A stretch of 64,000 nucleotides of DNA, taken from NCBI GenBank assembly GCA_016933695.1, contig JAFGAL010000008.1, forward strand, positions 34,455-98,454, written 5' to 3'. Below are positions 1 to 7,670 of the stretch, piece by piece (positions within the stretch are counted from its first letter, which is position 1; every line of letters begins with the position of its first letter). The translations under genes were made by a program, and so were the position numbers. The notes beneath the pieces are model-generated. The model saw only the letters and a program-made list of their open reading frames with translations, searched no databases and had not been told where the DNA came from. The stretch is from Candidatus Zixiibacteriota bacterium (GTDB lineage Bacteria > Zixibacteria > MSB-5A5 > GN15 > PGXB01).

Positions 1-1489
1 CAGTGTCGGCCAGAACCGATTCGATTCTGATATTGTCGAATTTGTTCTGCGGTTTGACAAAGGCGATCAGGTTTTGCACCAGCTGATTGAGATCTTCCTT
101 GCGGAATTCGCTGGCTTCGTCGCTGAACCGGCTCAGCCCGGACGTGAACCGGGTGATATTGTCGACCGTTTGGCGCATGACTTCGATTTTCTGTCCCAGT
201 TTGTCGTACTGCTCCCTGGCGATAAACAGCGGAAGCAGTTCCAGATTCCCCTGCAGAACCGCCAGGTAATTGTTGATTTCATGTGCGATATCGCGCGCCA
301 TTTTTCCACGTGTGGCAAACCGGTCAAGTTGCACCACCATACTCTGATAATTGCGACTCTCGGAAATGTCTTTGACAAAATACAGCTTCGCCACCGGCGC
401 CTGTCCGCGGACTCCGAGTGCGCTGTATACCAGCGTGGCAGGGAATTTTTCCTTGTTGCGATTGCGGCAGATGACTTCCTGAACGTCCGCACCCTGTTCG
501 GCCGAGGCGATGCCGGTGATCGTTTCCGGTGACAGCAGTAACAGCTCGCCGATCGGGACGTTCAACATATCGCTACTCCCGTATCCGAAATTTGCGGCGG
601 CGGTTTGGTTGTAGATGATTACCTTGTCGTTGAGATTGGTCACGATAATCGCATCCGGCGAGTAATCGATCAACGCCGTTAAAAACGACTCCGACTCTTT
701 CAGGGCCTTATTGGCCTGGATTAATTCCTTGTTGGTATTCTTCAGCTGTTTTTGTTTTTCCGCCAGACTGGTGGTCATGTTGTTAAAGGCGTCGATAATG
801 GCGCACATGTCGGGATCACGGCATTTCCAGGTGATATAATATTCCTGGCCCTCGGCGGTTCTGGCAAAACCGGCGGCAAGATGCGTCAACGGCAGTTTGA
901 TCCCTTTATGGATCAAATAAATCAACAACAGCGAAATCAACGCGGAGATTAAAAACAGCAAAACCAGCAAATAGGCCAGGTCCTTGTCGGCGCTTTGGGT
1001 CAGGACATTGGGCGACGCGATTAACAGGCCGTAACTCGATTGCGGACTGCGCGGTGCGAAATAGCAATGGATATAATTGCCGTCCTCGCTGAGAAACACC
1101 TGTCGTTCGGGATTGAGGCCGATGGCCTCCGCTTTGGCATCACCGCCCAGAATCGGCCGTATCGCGGGAAATCCGGTGGGCGCCGTAAGCCGATCGAGGA
1201 AAACCGGTTCGATGTGGTTGATATACTCGTATTGTGACTCAATGCGTTCCACCGCCTCCACGAAGGCGGAGTGGTCGGGGGCAAACGCGGAATCGTTCTC
1301 CATAATATCAAACAACTGCCCCGCGATCGGTGCGATTTTCTGCTCCAGAGTCTCAAAATGCCTGGCCAGCTGGCTGTCATCGTTTTGATAGAACAACACC
1401 AGGGCCAGCGCGATAAAAATAAAAACGATATGAATAATAATGAACCGCGAGACGCGTGTGAGGAGTGCGGGGGACTTTATTTCTGACAT
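1..1489 (-). CDS. PAS-domain sensor histidine kinase, 3' part cut by window edge
   Basis: The frame is open from ATG at 1489 to the window edge (496 codons visible, no stop), so the ATPase domain lies outside. A first membrane helix is at residues 16-34, followed by a periplasmic sensor region to about 168, a second helix at about 170-192, a HAMP-like linker, a PAS domain at about 255-375 (YSPDAIIVTNLNDKVIIYN) and a HisKA H-box with MARDIAHEINNYLAVLQGN; the phosphoacceptor His is near residue 403. The layout is that of a membrane sensor autokinase. The signal is unknown and no partner response regulator is adjacent in the visible part. The HEINN H-box resembles the altered H-boxes in the proteins at 15.0-19.3 kb. 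Confidence is high for the family; ligand and partner are unknown. Confidence 0.88.
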   Translation of the reverse strand, partial: MSEIKSPALLTRVSRFIIIHIVFIFIALALVLFYQNDDSQLARHFETLEQKIAPIAGQLFDIMENDSAFAPDHSAFVEAVERIESQYEYINHIEPVFLDRLTAPTGFPAIRPILGGDAKAEAIGLNPERQVFLSEDGNYIHCYFAPRSPQSSYGLLIASPNVLTQSADKDLAYLLVLLFLISALISLLLIYLIHKGIKLPLTHLAAGFARTAEGQEYYITWKCRDPDMCAIIDAFNNMTTSLAEKQKQLKNTNKELIQANKALKESESFLTALIDYSPDAIIVTNLNDKVIIYNQTAAANFGYGSSDMLNVPIGELLLLSPETITGIASAEQGADVQEVICRNRNKEKFPATLVYSALGVRGQAPVAKLYFVKDISESRNYQSMVVQLDRFATRGKMARDIAHEINNYLAVLQGNLELLPLFIAREQYDKLGQKIEVMRQTVDNITRFTSGLSRFSDEASEFRKEDLNQLVQNLIAFVKPQNKFDNIRIESVLADT

Positions 1490-1911
1490 ACCCAATGACC
1501 CTGTACTAATGTTGGTATACGATGGATATCGGCAGGTCAGATGCTTATTTTAGAGGATCGCAAAAAGTGGATATAAAAATAGGGAGTGGTGGAGGGGGGA
1601 TGCCCGACTCTAACGTCAGGTGGCTGGTAAACCAGCGCACACCACTCCCTAAAATCTCTAACAACTCAGGGAGCGTCATGGTTCGACGCCGCCGAAGATA
1701 AAAGCAACTTATGTACCGAACCGAAAACCATCAGGCCGCAATCTTGCCCGATGCCGCACTCTTCGGTTCTGATTGATGTTAGTTACCCAACAACGCGCAG
1801 ATTATAATTCATGATGCGTGAGGAAAATCATCACGAATGTGCAAACTCATTCACATTACCTGCAAGTCCTGCTGTCACATGCAGTACCAGAGGTCGCTGA
1901 CGGGATGCACT
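1490..1911. other. Gene-free 422 bp with several inverted repeats
   Basis: No convincing reading frame is present between the histidine kinase start and the trxB stop. The stretch contains the 1581-1650 stem plus two smaller inverted pairs: GGTTCG/CGAACC at about 1680-1722 and AACCGAA/TTCGGTT at about 1720-1769. The density of inverted repeats would fit a small structured RNA or a trxB 3' UTR. It matches no RNA family I can name. Confidence 0.4.
1581..1650. repeat. Structured element: 10-bp stem enclosing a small hairpin
   Basis: AGGGAGTGGT at 1581-1590 is the exact reverse complement of ACCACTCCCT at 1641-1650. Inside lies a second hairpin, CTGG-TAAA-CCAG, at about 1624-1635. Read on the minus strand, the outer stem is followed by an AT-rich run. 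It could be a folded RNA or an extended terminator; the orientation cannot be decided from sequence alone. Confidence 0.45.
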
Positions 1912-2841
1912 CTACCCCTTCAGCTCTTCAATACGTTTTTCCGCGGCCATCGCGGCGGTGGTGCCGTCGCCGACCGCATTGGTGATCTGCCGCACCAATT
2001 GCGCGCGCACATCACCGCAGGCATAAATGCCCTTTACCGACGTTTCCATTCTGGCGTCGGTGATGATATATCCGCCGGAGTCTTTTTCAACTCCTTCACG
2101 AACGATATTTGAATTGGGGACGAAACCGATGAAGATGAAAATGGCCCCCACATCGACAGTCGACTTTTCACCGGTCTTGACATGTTTCAGCGTGAGTGAC
2201 GTAACCCGGGTGTCGCCGTTTATCGATTCCACCACGGTATCCCAGATAAATTCCATTTTGGGATTTCTAAACGCGCGTTCCTGAATGATTTTCTGCGCCC
2301 GCAATTGATCGCGGCGATGAATCAGGATCACCTTGCTTCCGAACTTGGTCAGAAACATTGCTTCCTCGACCGCGGCATCACCGCCGCCGACCACCGCGAT
2401 AATTTGATTCTTGAAGAAATTGCCGTCGCAGATGGCGCAGTACGAAACGCCCCGGCCGCTGAATTCTTTCTCGCCCGGGACATTAAGCAAATTCGGCGAT
2501 CCCCCGGTGGAAAGAATCACGGCCTTGCCCCGATAGCGATCCCCCGATGCCGTCGCTGCCAGGCGATCCTCCCCTTCGCAATACACCTCGGTGACTTCAT
2601 CCGAGACAATCTCAAGTCCGAACTTTTTGGCATGCTCAGTCATTTTCATGGCCAACTCAGGTCCGGAAATCATTTCGAATCCGGGATAATCCTCGATTTC
2701 ATCGGTTTTGGCAATTTGGCCGCCGGGCATGTATTTTTCAATCAACACCGTGCGGACATTGGCGCGCGCGCCGTACAGACCGGATGTCAGACCTCCCGGT
2801 CCCCCTCCCACGATGATAATGTCATATTCTTTTTCCGCCAT
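1912..2841 (-). CDS. trxB: Thioredoxin reductase (NADPH, FAD)
   Basis: A 309-residue cytoplasmic flavoenzyme that passes electrons from NADPH to thioredoxin. The FAD-binding GGGPGG is at residues 12-17, the redox-active CAIC dithiol is Cys135/Cys138, the NADPH-binding GGGDAAVEEA follows in the middle domain, and the C-terminal FAD motif is GIYACGDVRA. Length and motif order match the low-molecular-weight bacterial family, and no key residue is missing. The start is ATG at 2841, directly before MAEKEYDIIIVGGG. It is followed by a gene-free region and preceded by about 110 bp separating it from the corrinoid adenosyltransferase, so it may have its own promoter. Confidence 0.96.
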   Translation of the reverse strand: MAEKEYDIIIVGGGPGGLTSGLYGARANVRTVLIEKYMPGGQIAKTDEIEDYPGFEMISGPELAMKMTEHAKKFGLEIVSDEVTEVYCEGEDRLAATASGDRYRGKAVILSTGGSPNLLNVPGEKEFSGRGVSYCAICDGNFFKNQIIAVVGGGDAAVEEAMFLTKFGSKVILIHRRDQLRAQKIIQERAFRNPKMEFIWDTVVESINGDTRVTSLTLKHVKTGEKSTVDVGAIFIFIGFVPNSNIVREGVEKDSGGYIITDARMETSVKGIYACGDVRAQLVRQITNAVGDGTTAAMAAEKRIEELKG

Positions 2842-2950
2842 TGGAAAACCCCATCTCCGCTTGCAAAAACTCGCTCACACAACAGCCCACAATATATACA
2901 ATATTAGCCCGGATTCAACAGCTTTTTCAGCGAGAACGGCTGTCAGCCCG

Positions 2951-3544
2951 CTAAAAATCAACTCCCTGCTGGGCCAGGATGCCTTTCTGAAACGGGTGTT
3001 TGATCTCGGTCATTTCCGTAACGAGATCGGCCCGCTCGATCAGCCACGGCAAGGCGTTACGACCGGTAATTACCAGATGCAACGGTTCCGGTTTTTGCGC
3101 CACCAGCTCTTCAAGTTCCTCCGGTGAGATCAGTTTGAGATTGACCGCGACATTGAGTTCATCGAGAATAACCAACCGGTATTTTCCGGATTGCATCTTC
3201 TCCAGTGCCAGGTCATACGCCCGTTTGGCCGCCGCGCGATGCTCCGCGAATGATTTGGTGTCGTCGATGATCCCGACAAAGCCCTCTCCCATCACGTGCA
3301 GTTCCACATTCGGCGCCAGACGTGTGATTCCGTCGAGTTCCCCGTATTTCCAGCTTCCCTTGATAAACTGCACCACACAGATATTCCAGTCATAGCCGAC
3401 CGCGCGGACCGTCATGCCCAGCGCGGCGGTGGTTTTGCCTTTGCCGTTGCCGGTGTACACCACCAGCAGTCCCTTGGTTTCCGGTTTGGTAGTTTGCCCG
3501 TCCATATCCTCTTTCTCTTTCTCTTTCTCTTTCTCTTTCGTCAT
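2951..3544 (-). CDS. cobO: Corrinoid adenosyltransferase (CobO/BtuR type)
   Basis: Transfers the adenosyl group of ATP to reduced corrinoids to make adenosylcobalamin. It is 197 residues with a P-loop GNGKGKTT at 32-39 and the family segments VVQFIKGSWKYGE, VILDELN and HLVITGRNA. The start is ATG at 3544, preceded by AAGGA nine bases upstream and 12 bp after the stop of the FAD/Fe-S dehydrogenase gene, suggesting co-transcription. The first dozen residues are a Lys-Glu repeat encoded by five perfect hexanucleotides. A second ATG at 3505 (MDGQTTKP) just after the repeat would give a protein of normal length without it. The function is secure; the N-terminus is uncertain. Confidence 0.93.
   Translation of the reverse strand: MTKEKEKEKEKEDMDGQTTKPETKGLLVVYTGNGKGKTTAALGMTVRAVGYDWNICVVQFIKGSWKYGELDGITRLAPNVELHVMGEGFVGIIDDTKSFAEHRAAAKRAYDLALEKMQSGKYRLVILDELNVAVNLKLISPEELEELVAQKPEPLHLVITGRNALPWLIERADLVTEMTEIKHPFQKGILAQQGVDF
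3509..3538. repeat. Perfect (CTCTTT)x5 microsatellite in the cobO 5' end
   Basis: Five exact hexamer copies (AAAGAG on the coding strand) encode a KEKEKE run. Because the unit is six bases, slippage would add or remove two residues without shifting the frame. It lies between two possible cobO start codons, 3544 and 3505. Confidence 0.9.
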
Positions 3545-3556
3545 ACAGATATGTCC

Positions 3557-6253
3557 TTAGCAACCGGTATTCTTCGCCAAACGTTCCGCGAGAATGTGAA
3601 TCGGATGCACCACGGCAAAGCGATGCTCGGTTTCGGCGCTGATTTTCATCTGGCACGACGGGCACGAGGTCATCAGGTAATCCGCCTCAATCCGCTTGTA
3701 TGCATCCCTTTTCTTCCGAAACATCCGCCGCGATTCCTGATAATGAAAATAGCCGTACGATCCCGCCTGCGCGCAACAGCGGTCGGCATACGCGACATGA
3801 CAGATCTCGACATGGCCGATTTTTGCCAGAAGCCTTTCCGGTTCCTTGTGCAGGCCCGCCGCGCGCAGGTGGCAGGGATGATGATAGGTCACCCGAATCG
3901 GCTCGTCGCCGTCAAATGCCGAAAAATCGATCTTTTGCAGATTCAAATACTGACTGATATCATAGCACTTGCCCGCCAGTTCGTTTGCGGCCGGACCGTA
4001 CTCGGCATCACCCCTGAACAGCTCCGCGTATTCTTTCAGACGCAACAGGCAGGACGCACATGAGACAACGACGGCATCGAATTTCCGTAAAGAGTCGATA
4101 TTGGATTTCGCCTTTTCGATCAAATTGCCGCGATGGCCGTACACCTCCTGCGGCAGGCCACAACATTTCTGCGGCGGCATTTTGATATCGATTCCCAGAT
4201 GATCGAACACCGCAAAGAGTGCCTCGCCGGTTTTCGAATCCAGCAGGTTGTCCGCACACCCGTGAAAAAACGCCACCGTGCCGGATTCGGCCAGACGGTC
4301 CGGATGTCTCTGCCGCAGGCTTTTCGCCGCGGGAACCGGAAGTGAAAGCGTCCGGTCGATGCCGAACAGCGGTTTGCCGGGAATACTCAGCGCCAGCCGC
4401 CCCAGTCTGCTGGAACTGATCGGATTCATCAGCCGTCCCATCTTCAGCGACAGGCCCAACAGCGCCTCATTGTCGGTGAATGCAATCGCGAGTTGGGATG
4501 TTCGCGACGGTGCTTTGGCGCGATGTTTGAGAATTTCCGACGCGATATCCACGCCCGCCGGGCACACGGTCGTGCAACTCTTGCAATTAAGACAATACGA
4601 AAGGTAGGCATTCAACTCGTCATGCGACAGGCCGGATTGATTGAGCAGGCGCAACCATCCCCGCGGGGAGTAATCCTCACGGCGGAAGATATCATACGCC
4701 GGGCAATAGCCGTTGCACTTGCCGCAGGCGGCGCAGTACGATTTTATTTTCTCGTAGTCGATGTTATCGGTGAACGAAATATCGGCCAGCACGCACTCCG
4801 GAGACAGGATCCCATCCGGATCGAGCGCCTGTTTTATCTGCACGAATAAGGCATAAATGTCGTCACCGTACACCCGTTTCAGCACCGGGGCGCGCAGACG
4901 TCCGTCGGCATGCTCGGCGGTCGATGATCCTCCGATGTCGATTACCCTCTCGTACACGCTGTCATACAACTGTCGCGCCAGATCGAAATCGTTCGGGTCA
5001 TTCAAGTCGAACAGCGGCCGGATATGCAGATTGCCGTCGCCGATATGCCCGAAAACGCCGAAGGTCAGATGATAATTTTGAAACAAGTCGGTAAGGTATT
5101 CGATAAACGATGGAATTTTCTCCGGGGGAATCGAGACATCCTCAATGATCGATACCGGACGTTTGGTCGGGTGGTGACGGTACAAGGTCGGCACGATCGC
5201 CTTGCGGGCGCTCCACAATGCCGAAGCGGTCTCCGGATCGGCGGCGAACTCCACCGGGGCCGACAGGTTCAGCTGTTTTGCCAGCGCCTCGAAAGCCGCG
5301 CGCCGTTCGGAAATATGATCGTCGAATTCCATTAACAACATCGCTCCCGCGTTGGCGGGAATCCCGAATCGGTCCCGACCGATGAGATTCAATGTGGCGC
5401 CGTCGACAATCTCCAATCCGCACGGCCCGGTTGCGAGCACCGGCACGACCGCGCGGCCGGCATCGACCAGCGACGAAAAATACGTGCGCGCCGTCAGTGT
5501 TTCCTCAGGCAGGGGCAATAATCGCAGCGTGGCGGTCGCGATCAAGCCGAGCGTTCCCTCGGAGCCAACCAGTAACGCCGGCAGATTGCATACTCCTCTC
5601 TTGATATCATCCACGACCTGTTTGAGATTGTACCCGGCGGAATTTTTTTTGAGTCGCGGCCAGCGCGACTGAATCAATTCCGCCTGACTTTCGATCAGCG
5701 CGAACGCCTCGCGGAATTCCGGATTGTCAGCGAAAAATACCGCCAGCGCCGGGGAGTCGATTGGCAGGGCCTGAAGGTTCAGGTATTTGCCGGACGCGGT
5801 CACGATTTCCAGCTCCTCGACAAAATGCGACGTCAACCCGTATTTCACCGATCGCGGCCCGGAGGAATTGTTGGCCAGCATGCCGCCGATCTGGCAGGAG
5901 TCGCCCGAAGACGGATCGGGCGGGAAAAACAATCCGTACGGCTTCAGCGCCAGATTCAATTCGTCATAGATAATCCCGACCCGGGTGCGCACCAGACGGT
6001 GTTCGGGATCGATCATTTCGATTTTTCGGAAATCGCTGAAATCGAGAATCAGTCCCGGTCCGAGTGCTCCGCCGGCCAGACCGGTGCCGCCGCCGCGCGG
6101 AGTCACCGTGAGATTGTTCCGGCGTGCTTCGTTCAGCGCGTCGTGAATATCATCGACGGTTCGAATGTGGACTACCGCCTGCGGTGCGACGGCGTAGATG
6201 GAGCCGTCGGATGCGTAGGCCGTCAGGGTTGCCCTGTCACGCGAAATGTGCAT
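3557..6253 (-). CDS. Fused FAD-linked oxidase and Fe-S/CCG-domain dehydrogenase (D-lactate or glycolate type)
   Basis: An 898-residue fusion of a GlcD-like flavoprotein and a GlcF-like Fe-S protein. The N-terminal PCMH-type FAD domain has PRGGGTGLAGGALG near residue 55. An FAD-oxidase C-terminal domain runs to about 480 (FGVFGHIGDGNLHIRP). Two ferredoxin-like motifs follow, CAACGKCNGYCP near 506 and CLNCKSCTTVCP near 552, and two cysteine-rich CCG domains (KCCGLP near 696; DRCCAQAG near 824) end the protein. This order is known for respiratory D-2-hydroxyacid dehydrogenases that pass electrons to quinones or electron-transfer partners. D-lactate or glycolate is the likely substrate, but the motifs do not decide it. 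It is the first gene of a minus-strand run with cobO and is divergent from the Rrf2 regulator. Confidence 0.88.
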   Translation of the reverse strand: MHISRDRATLTAYASDGSIYAVAPQAVVHIRTVDDIHDALNEARRNNLTVTPRGGGTGLAGGALGPGLILDFSDFRKIEMIDPEHRLVRTRVGIIYDELNLALKPYGLFFPPDPSSGDSCQIGGMLANNSSGPRSVKYGLTSHFVEELEIVTASGKYLNLQALPIDSPALAVFFADNPEFREAFALIESQAELIQSRWPRLKKNSAGYNLKQVVDDIKRGVCNLPALLVGSEGTLGLIATATLRLLPLPEETLTARTYFSSLVDAGRAVVPVLATGPCGLEIVDGATLNLIGRDRFGIPANAGAMLLMEFDDHISERRAAFEALAKQLNLSAPVEFAADPETASALWSARKAIVPTLYRHHPTKRPVSIIEDVSIPPEKIPSFIEYLTDLFQNYHLTFGVFGHIGDGNLHIRPLFDLNDPNDFDLARQLYDSVYERVIDIGGSSTAEHADGRLRAPVLKRVYGDDIYALFVQIKQALDPDGILSPECVLADISFTDNIDYEKIKSYCAACGKCNGYCPAYDIFRREDYSPRGWLRLLNQSGLSHDELNAYLSYCLNCKSCTTVCPAGVDIASEILKHRAKAPSRTSQLAIAFTDNEALLGLSLKMGRLMNPISSSRLGRLALSIPGKPLFGIDRTLSLPVPAAKSLRQRHPDRLAESGTVAFFHGCADNLLDSKTGEALFAVFDHLGIDIKMPPQKCCGLPQEVYGHRGNLIEKAKSNIDSLRKFDAVVVSCASCLLRLKEYAELFRGDAEYGPAANELAGKCYDISQYLNLQKIDFSAFDGDEPIRVTYHHPCHLRAAGLHKEPERLLAKIGHVEICHVAYADRCCAQAGSYGYFHYQESRRMFRKKRDAYKRIEADYLMTSCPSCQMKISAETEHRFAVVHPIHILAERLAKNTGC

Positions 6254-6430
6254 TGTCTATCCAAAAGCAGACGTTATTTCATCACTCGGTTTCCCGGGAA
6301 TCGACGGCGACTATCACCGGTAATCCGTCGGTCCCGGATGTAATATATCCATAATGGACTTACGGTCAAATCATAAAGAACAGCAAGGGAAAAAGCGCGT
6401 TCATTTGTGAAATAAATAACAAAATTATAA

Positions 6431-6459
6431 TTGACTTTCCCGGCATCCGCGTCTATTAT
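6431..6459 (+). promoter_or_regulatory. Sigma-70 type promoter of the Rrf2 gene
   Basis: TTGACT at 6431-6436, a 17-bp spacer and TATTAT at 6454-6459 lie about 80 bp upstream of the regulator start. The quality is good by consensus; no operator is obvious. Confidence 0.6.
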
Positions 6460-6537
6460 ACATGGTTTGAAGAAAAGTGCATCAGGATCGCTCGCTTTAG
6501 CAATTTTGTGACCTACAGGTAACCGGAGGTATTCGGG

Positions 6538-6960
6538 ATGCAGTTTACAAAAGCGGAAGAATACGGGGTCTTGGGGGTTATCTATCTTGCCCAGCGGGGA
6601 AATGAAAACGTGGTTCCACTTTCGGAGATTGCGGAGACACAGGACGTTCCCGAAAAATTTCTGGCCAAGATATTTCAGAACCTGACCAAAGCGTCGATCG
6701 TGAGATCACATCGCGGCATTAAGGGGGGATTCAGCCTGGCCAAGGACCCGGCGAAGGTCACCGCTCGGCAGGTCATTGAGGCGATTCAGGGGCCGTACAG
6801 CCTGATTCGATGTCTGCATGATCCTGACAGTTGCGACCGGCAGGAGACATGTCCGGTGAGATACTTGATCGAAGAAGCGGAACACAACCTGCTTGACGTG
6901 TTTGACAGGTATACCATTCACGATTTGGTCGAATGGCAAAAGACGCAAGTGCCCGTGTGA
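6538..6960 (+). CDS. Rrf2-family transcriptional regulator with three Fe-S-type cysteines
   Basis: A 140-residue winged-helix DNA-binding protein starting MQFTKAEEYGVLGVIYLA, with the recognition segment IVRSHRGIKGGFSLAKDP typical of Rrf2/IscR proteins. Cys92, Cys99 and Cys105 (RCLHDPDSC, ETCP) sit where IscR-like members bind a [2Fe-2S] cluster, so Fe-S or redox sensing is likely. It lies 93 bp upstream of dcd and faces the Fe-S dehydrogenase operon. Its targets may include itself and the Fe-S enzyme genes on either side (inference). It could be an IscR, NsrR or other subgroup; no isc/suf genes are in the window, so no subgroup name is given. Confidence 0.92.
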   Translation: MQFTKAEEYGVLGVIYLAQRGNENVVPLSEIAETQDVPEKFLAKIFQNLTKASIVRSHRGIKGGFSLAKDPAKVTARQVIEAIQGPYSLIRCLHDPDSCDRQETCPVRYLIEEAEHNLLDVFDRYTIHDLVEWQKTQVPV

Positions 6961-7007
6961 ACGATGATGAAACGGAACGAATCAAAACCTGCTTTGCCTG
7001 CGGAATC

Positions 7008-7025
7008 TTCTACGTATATGTAGAA
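7008..7025. promoter_or_regulatory. Operator-like palindrome upstream of dcd
   Basis: TTCTAC and GTAGAA arms flank a six-base AT-rich centre, 29 bp before the dcd start codon. It could be a regulator site (Rrf2 is next door) or a chance palindrome. Confidence 0.35.
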
Positions 7026-7053
7026 ACCGAGTAATACGTACGGAGGTATCTTC

Positions 7054-7608
7054 ATGTCAGTCAAGTCCGACCGCTGGATCAAACGAATGGCCCGCACCCA
7101 CGCGATGATTCGTCCTTTCTGTGACCATCTGATCAAAACGGGAATCAGTTACGGTCTGTCGTCATACGGCTATGACATTCGTGTCGCGAACGAATTCAAG
7201 ATATTCACCAACGTCAATTCCGAAATCGTCGACCCCAAGCGGTTTTCCACGAATTCCTTCGTTGACGTCAAAGCCAAAACGGTGTTGATCCCGCCGAATT
7301 CATTCGCGCTGGCGCGGTCCGTCGAGTATTTCAAAATCCCTCGTGACGTGATCACGATCTGCCTGGGCAAATCGACCTACGCCCGGTGCGGCATCATCGT
7401 CAACGTCACGCCGTTTGAGCCGGAGTGGGAAGGGCACGCGACGCTGGAAATTTCCAACACCACTCCCCTGCCGGCCAAGATTTACGCCAACGAGGGACTC
7501 GCTCAAATCATTTTTCTGGGTGCCGATGAAATCTGCGAGACATCGTACAAGGATCGCGGGGGCAAATATCAGGGACAAAAGTTTATCACCCTGCCGCGCG
7601 CACGGTGA
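7054..7608 (+). CDS. dcd: dCTP deaminase
   Basis: A 184-residue enzyme that deaminates dCTP to dUTP, feeding thymidylate synthesis. The family core [16 protein letters not shown] is followed by [15 protein letters not shown], which contains the active-site region with the catalytic Glu, and by GLAQIIFL. The N-terminal basic segment and YGYDIRV are typical. The start is ATG at 7054 behind a clear ACGGAGG ribosome site. It could belong to the trimeric deaminase or the bifunctional dCTP deaminase/dUTPase group; the length fits the plain deaminase. It is followed 62 bp later by pyruvate:ferredoxin oxidoreductase, an unrelated pathway. Confidence 0.95.
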   Translation: MSVKSDRWIKRMARTHAMIRPFCDHLIKTGISYGLSSYGYDIRVANEFKIFTNVNSEIVDPKRFSTNSFVDVKAKTVLIPPNSFALARSVEYFKIPRDVITICLGKSTYARCGIIVNVTPFEPEWEGHATLEISNTTPLPAKIYANEGLAQIIFLGADEICETSYKDRGGKYQGQKFITLPRAR

Positions 7609-7670
7609 GGTATCGGGAGTAAGCGGGGTATATACCGGGAACATTATGAAGCAATTTGGAGATACGTACT

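Noticed and set aside
1581..1650. Signal-recognition-particle RNA
   Set aside because: GGTTTACCAG on the minus strand recalls the SRP apical region, but the GGTCAGGTCCGGAAGGAAGCA core is absent.
1837..2112. Plus-strand coding frame overlapping the trxB end
   Set aside because: It lies in the shadow of trxB with no ribosome site or family pattern.
3390..3665. Frameshifted extension of cobO through the hexamer array
   Set aside because: It is an alternate frame over two real genes; the Arg-Glu run is only the repeat read out of frame.
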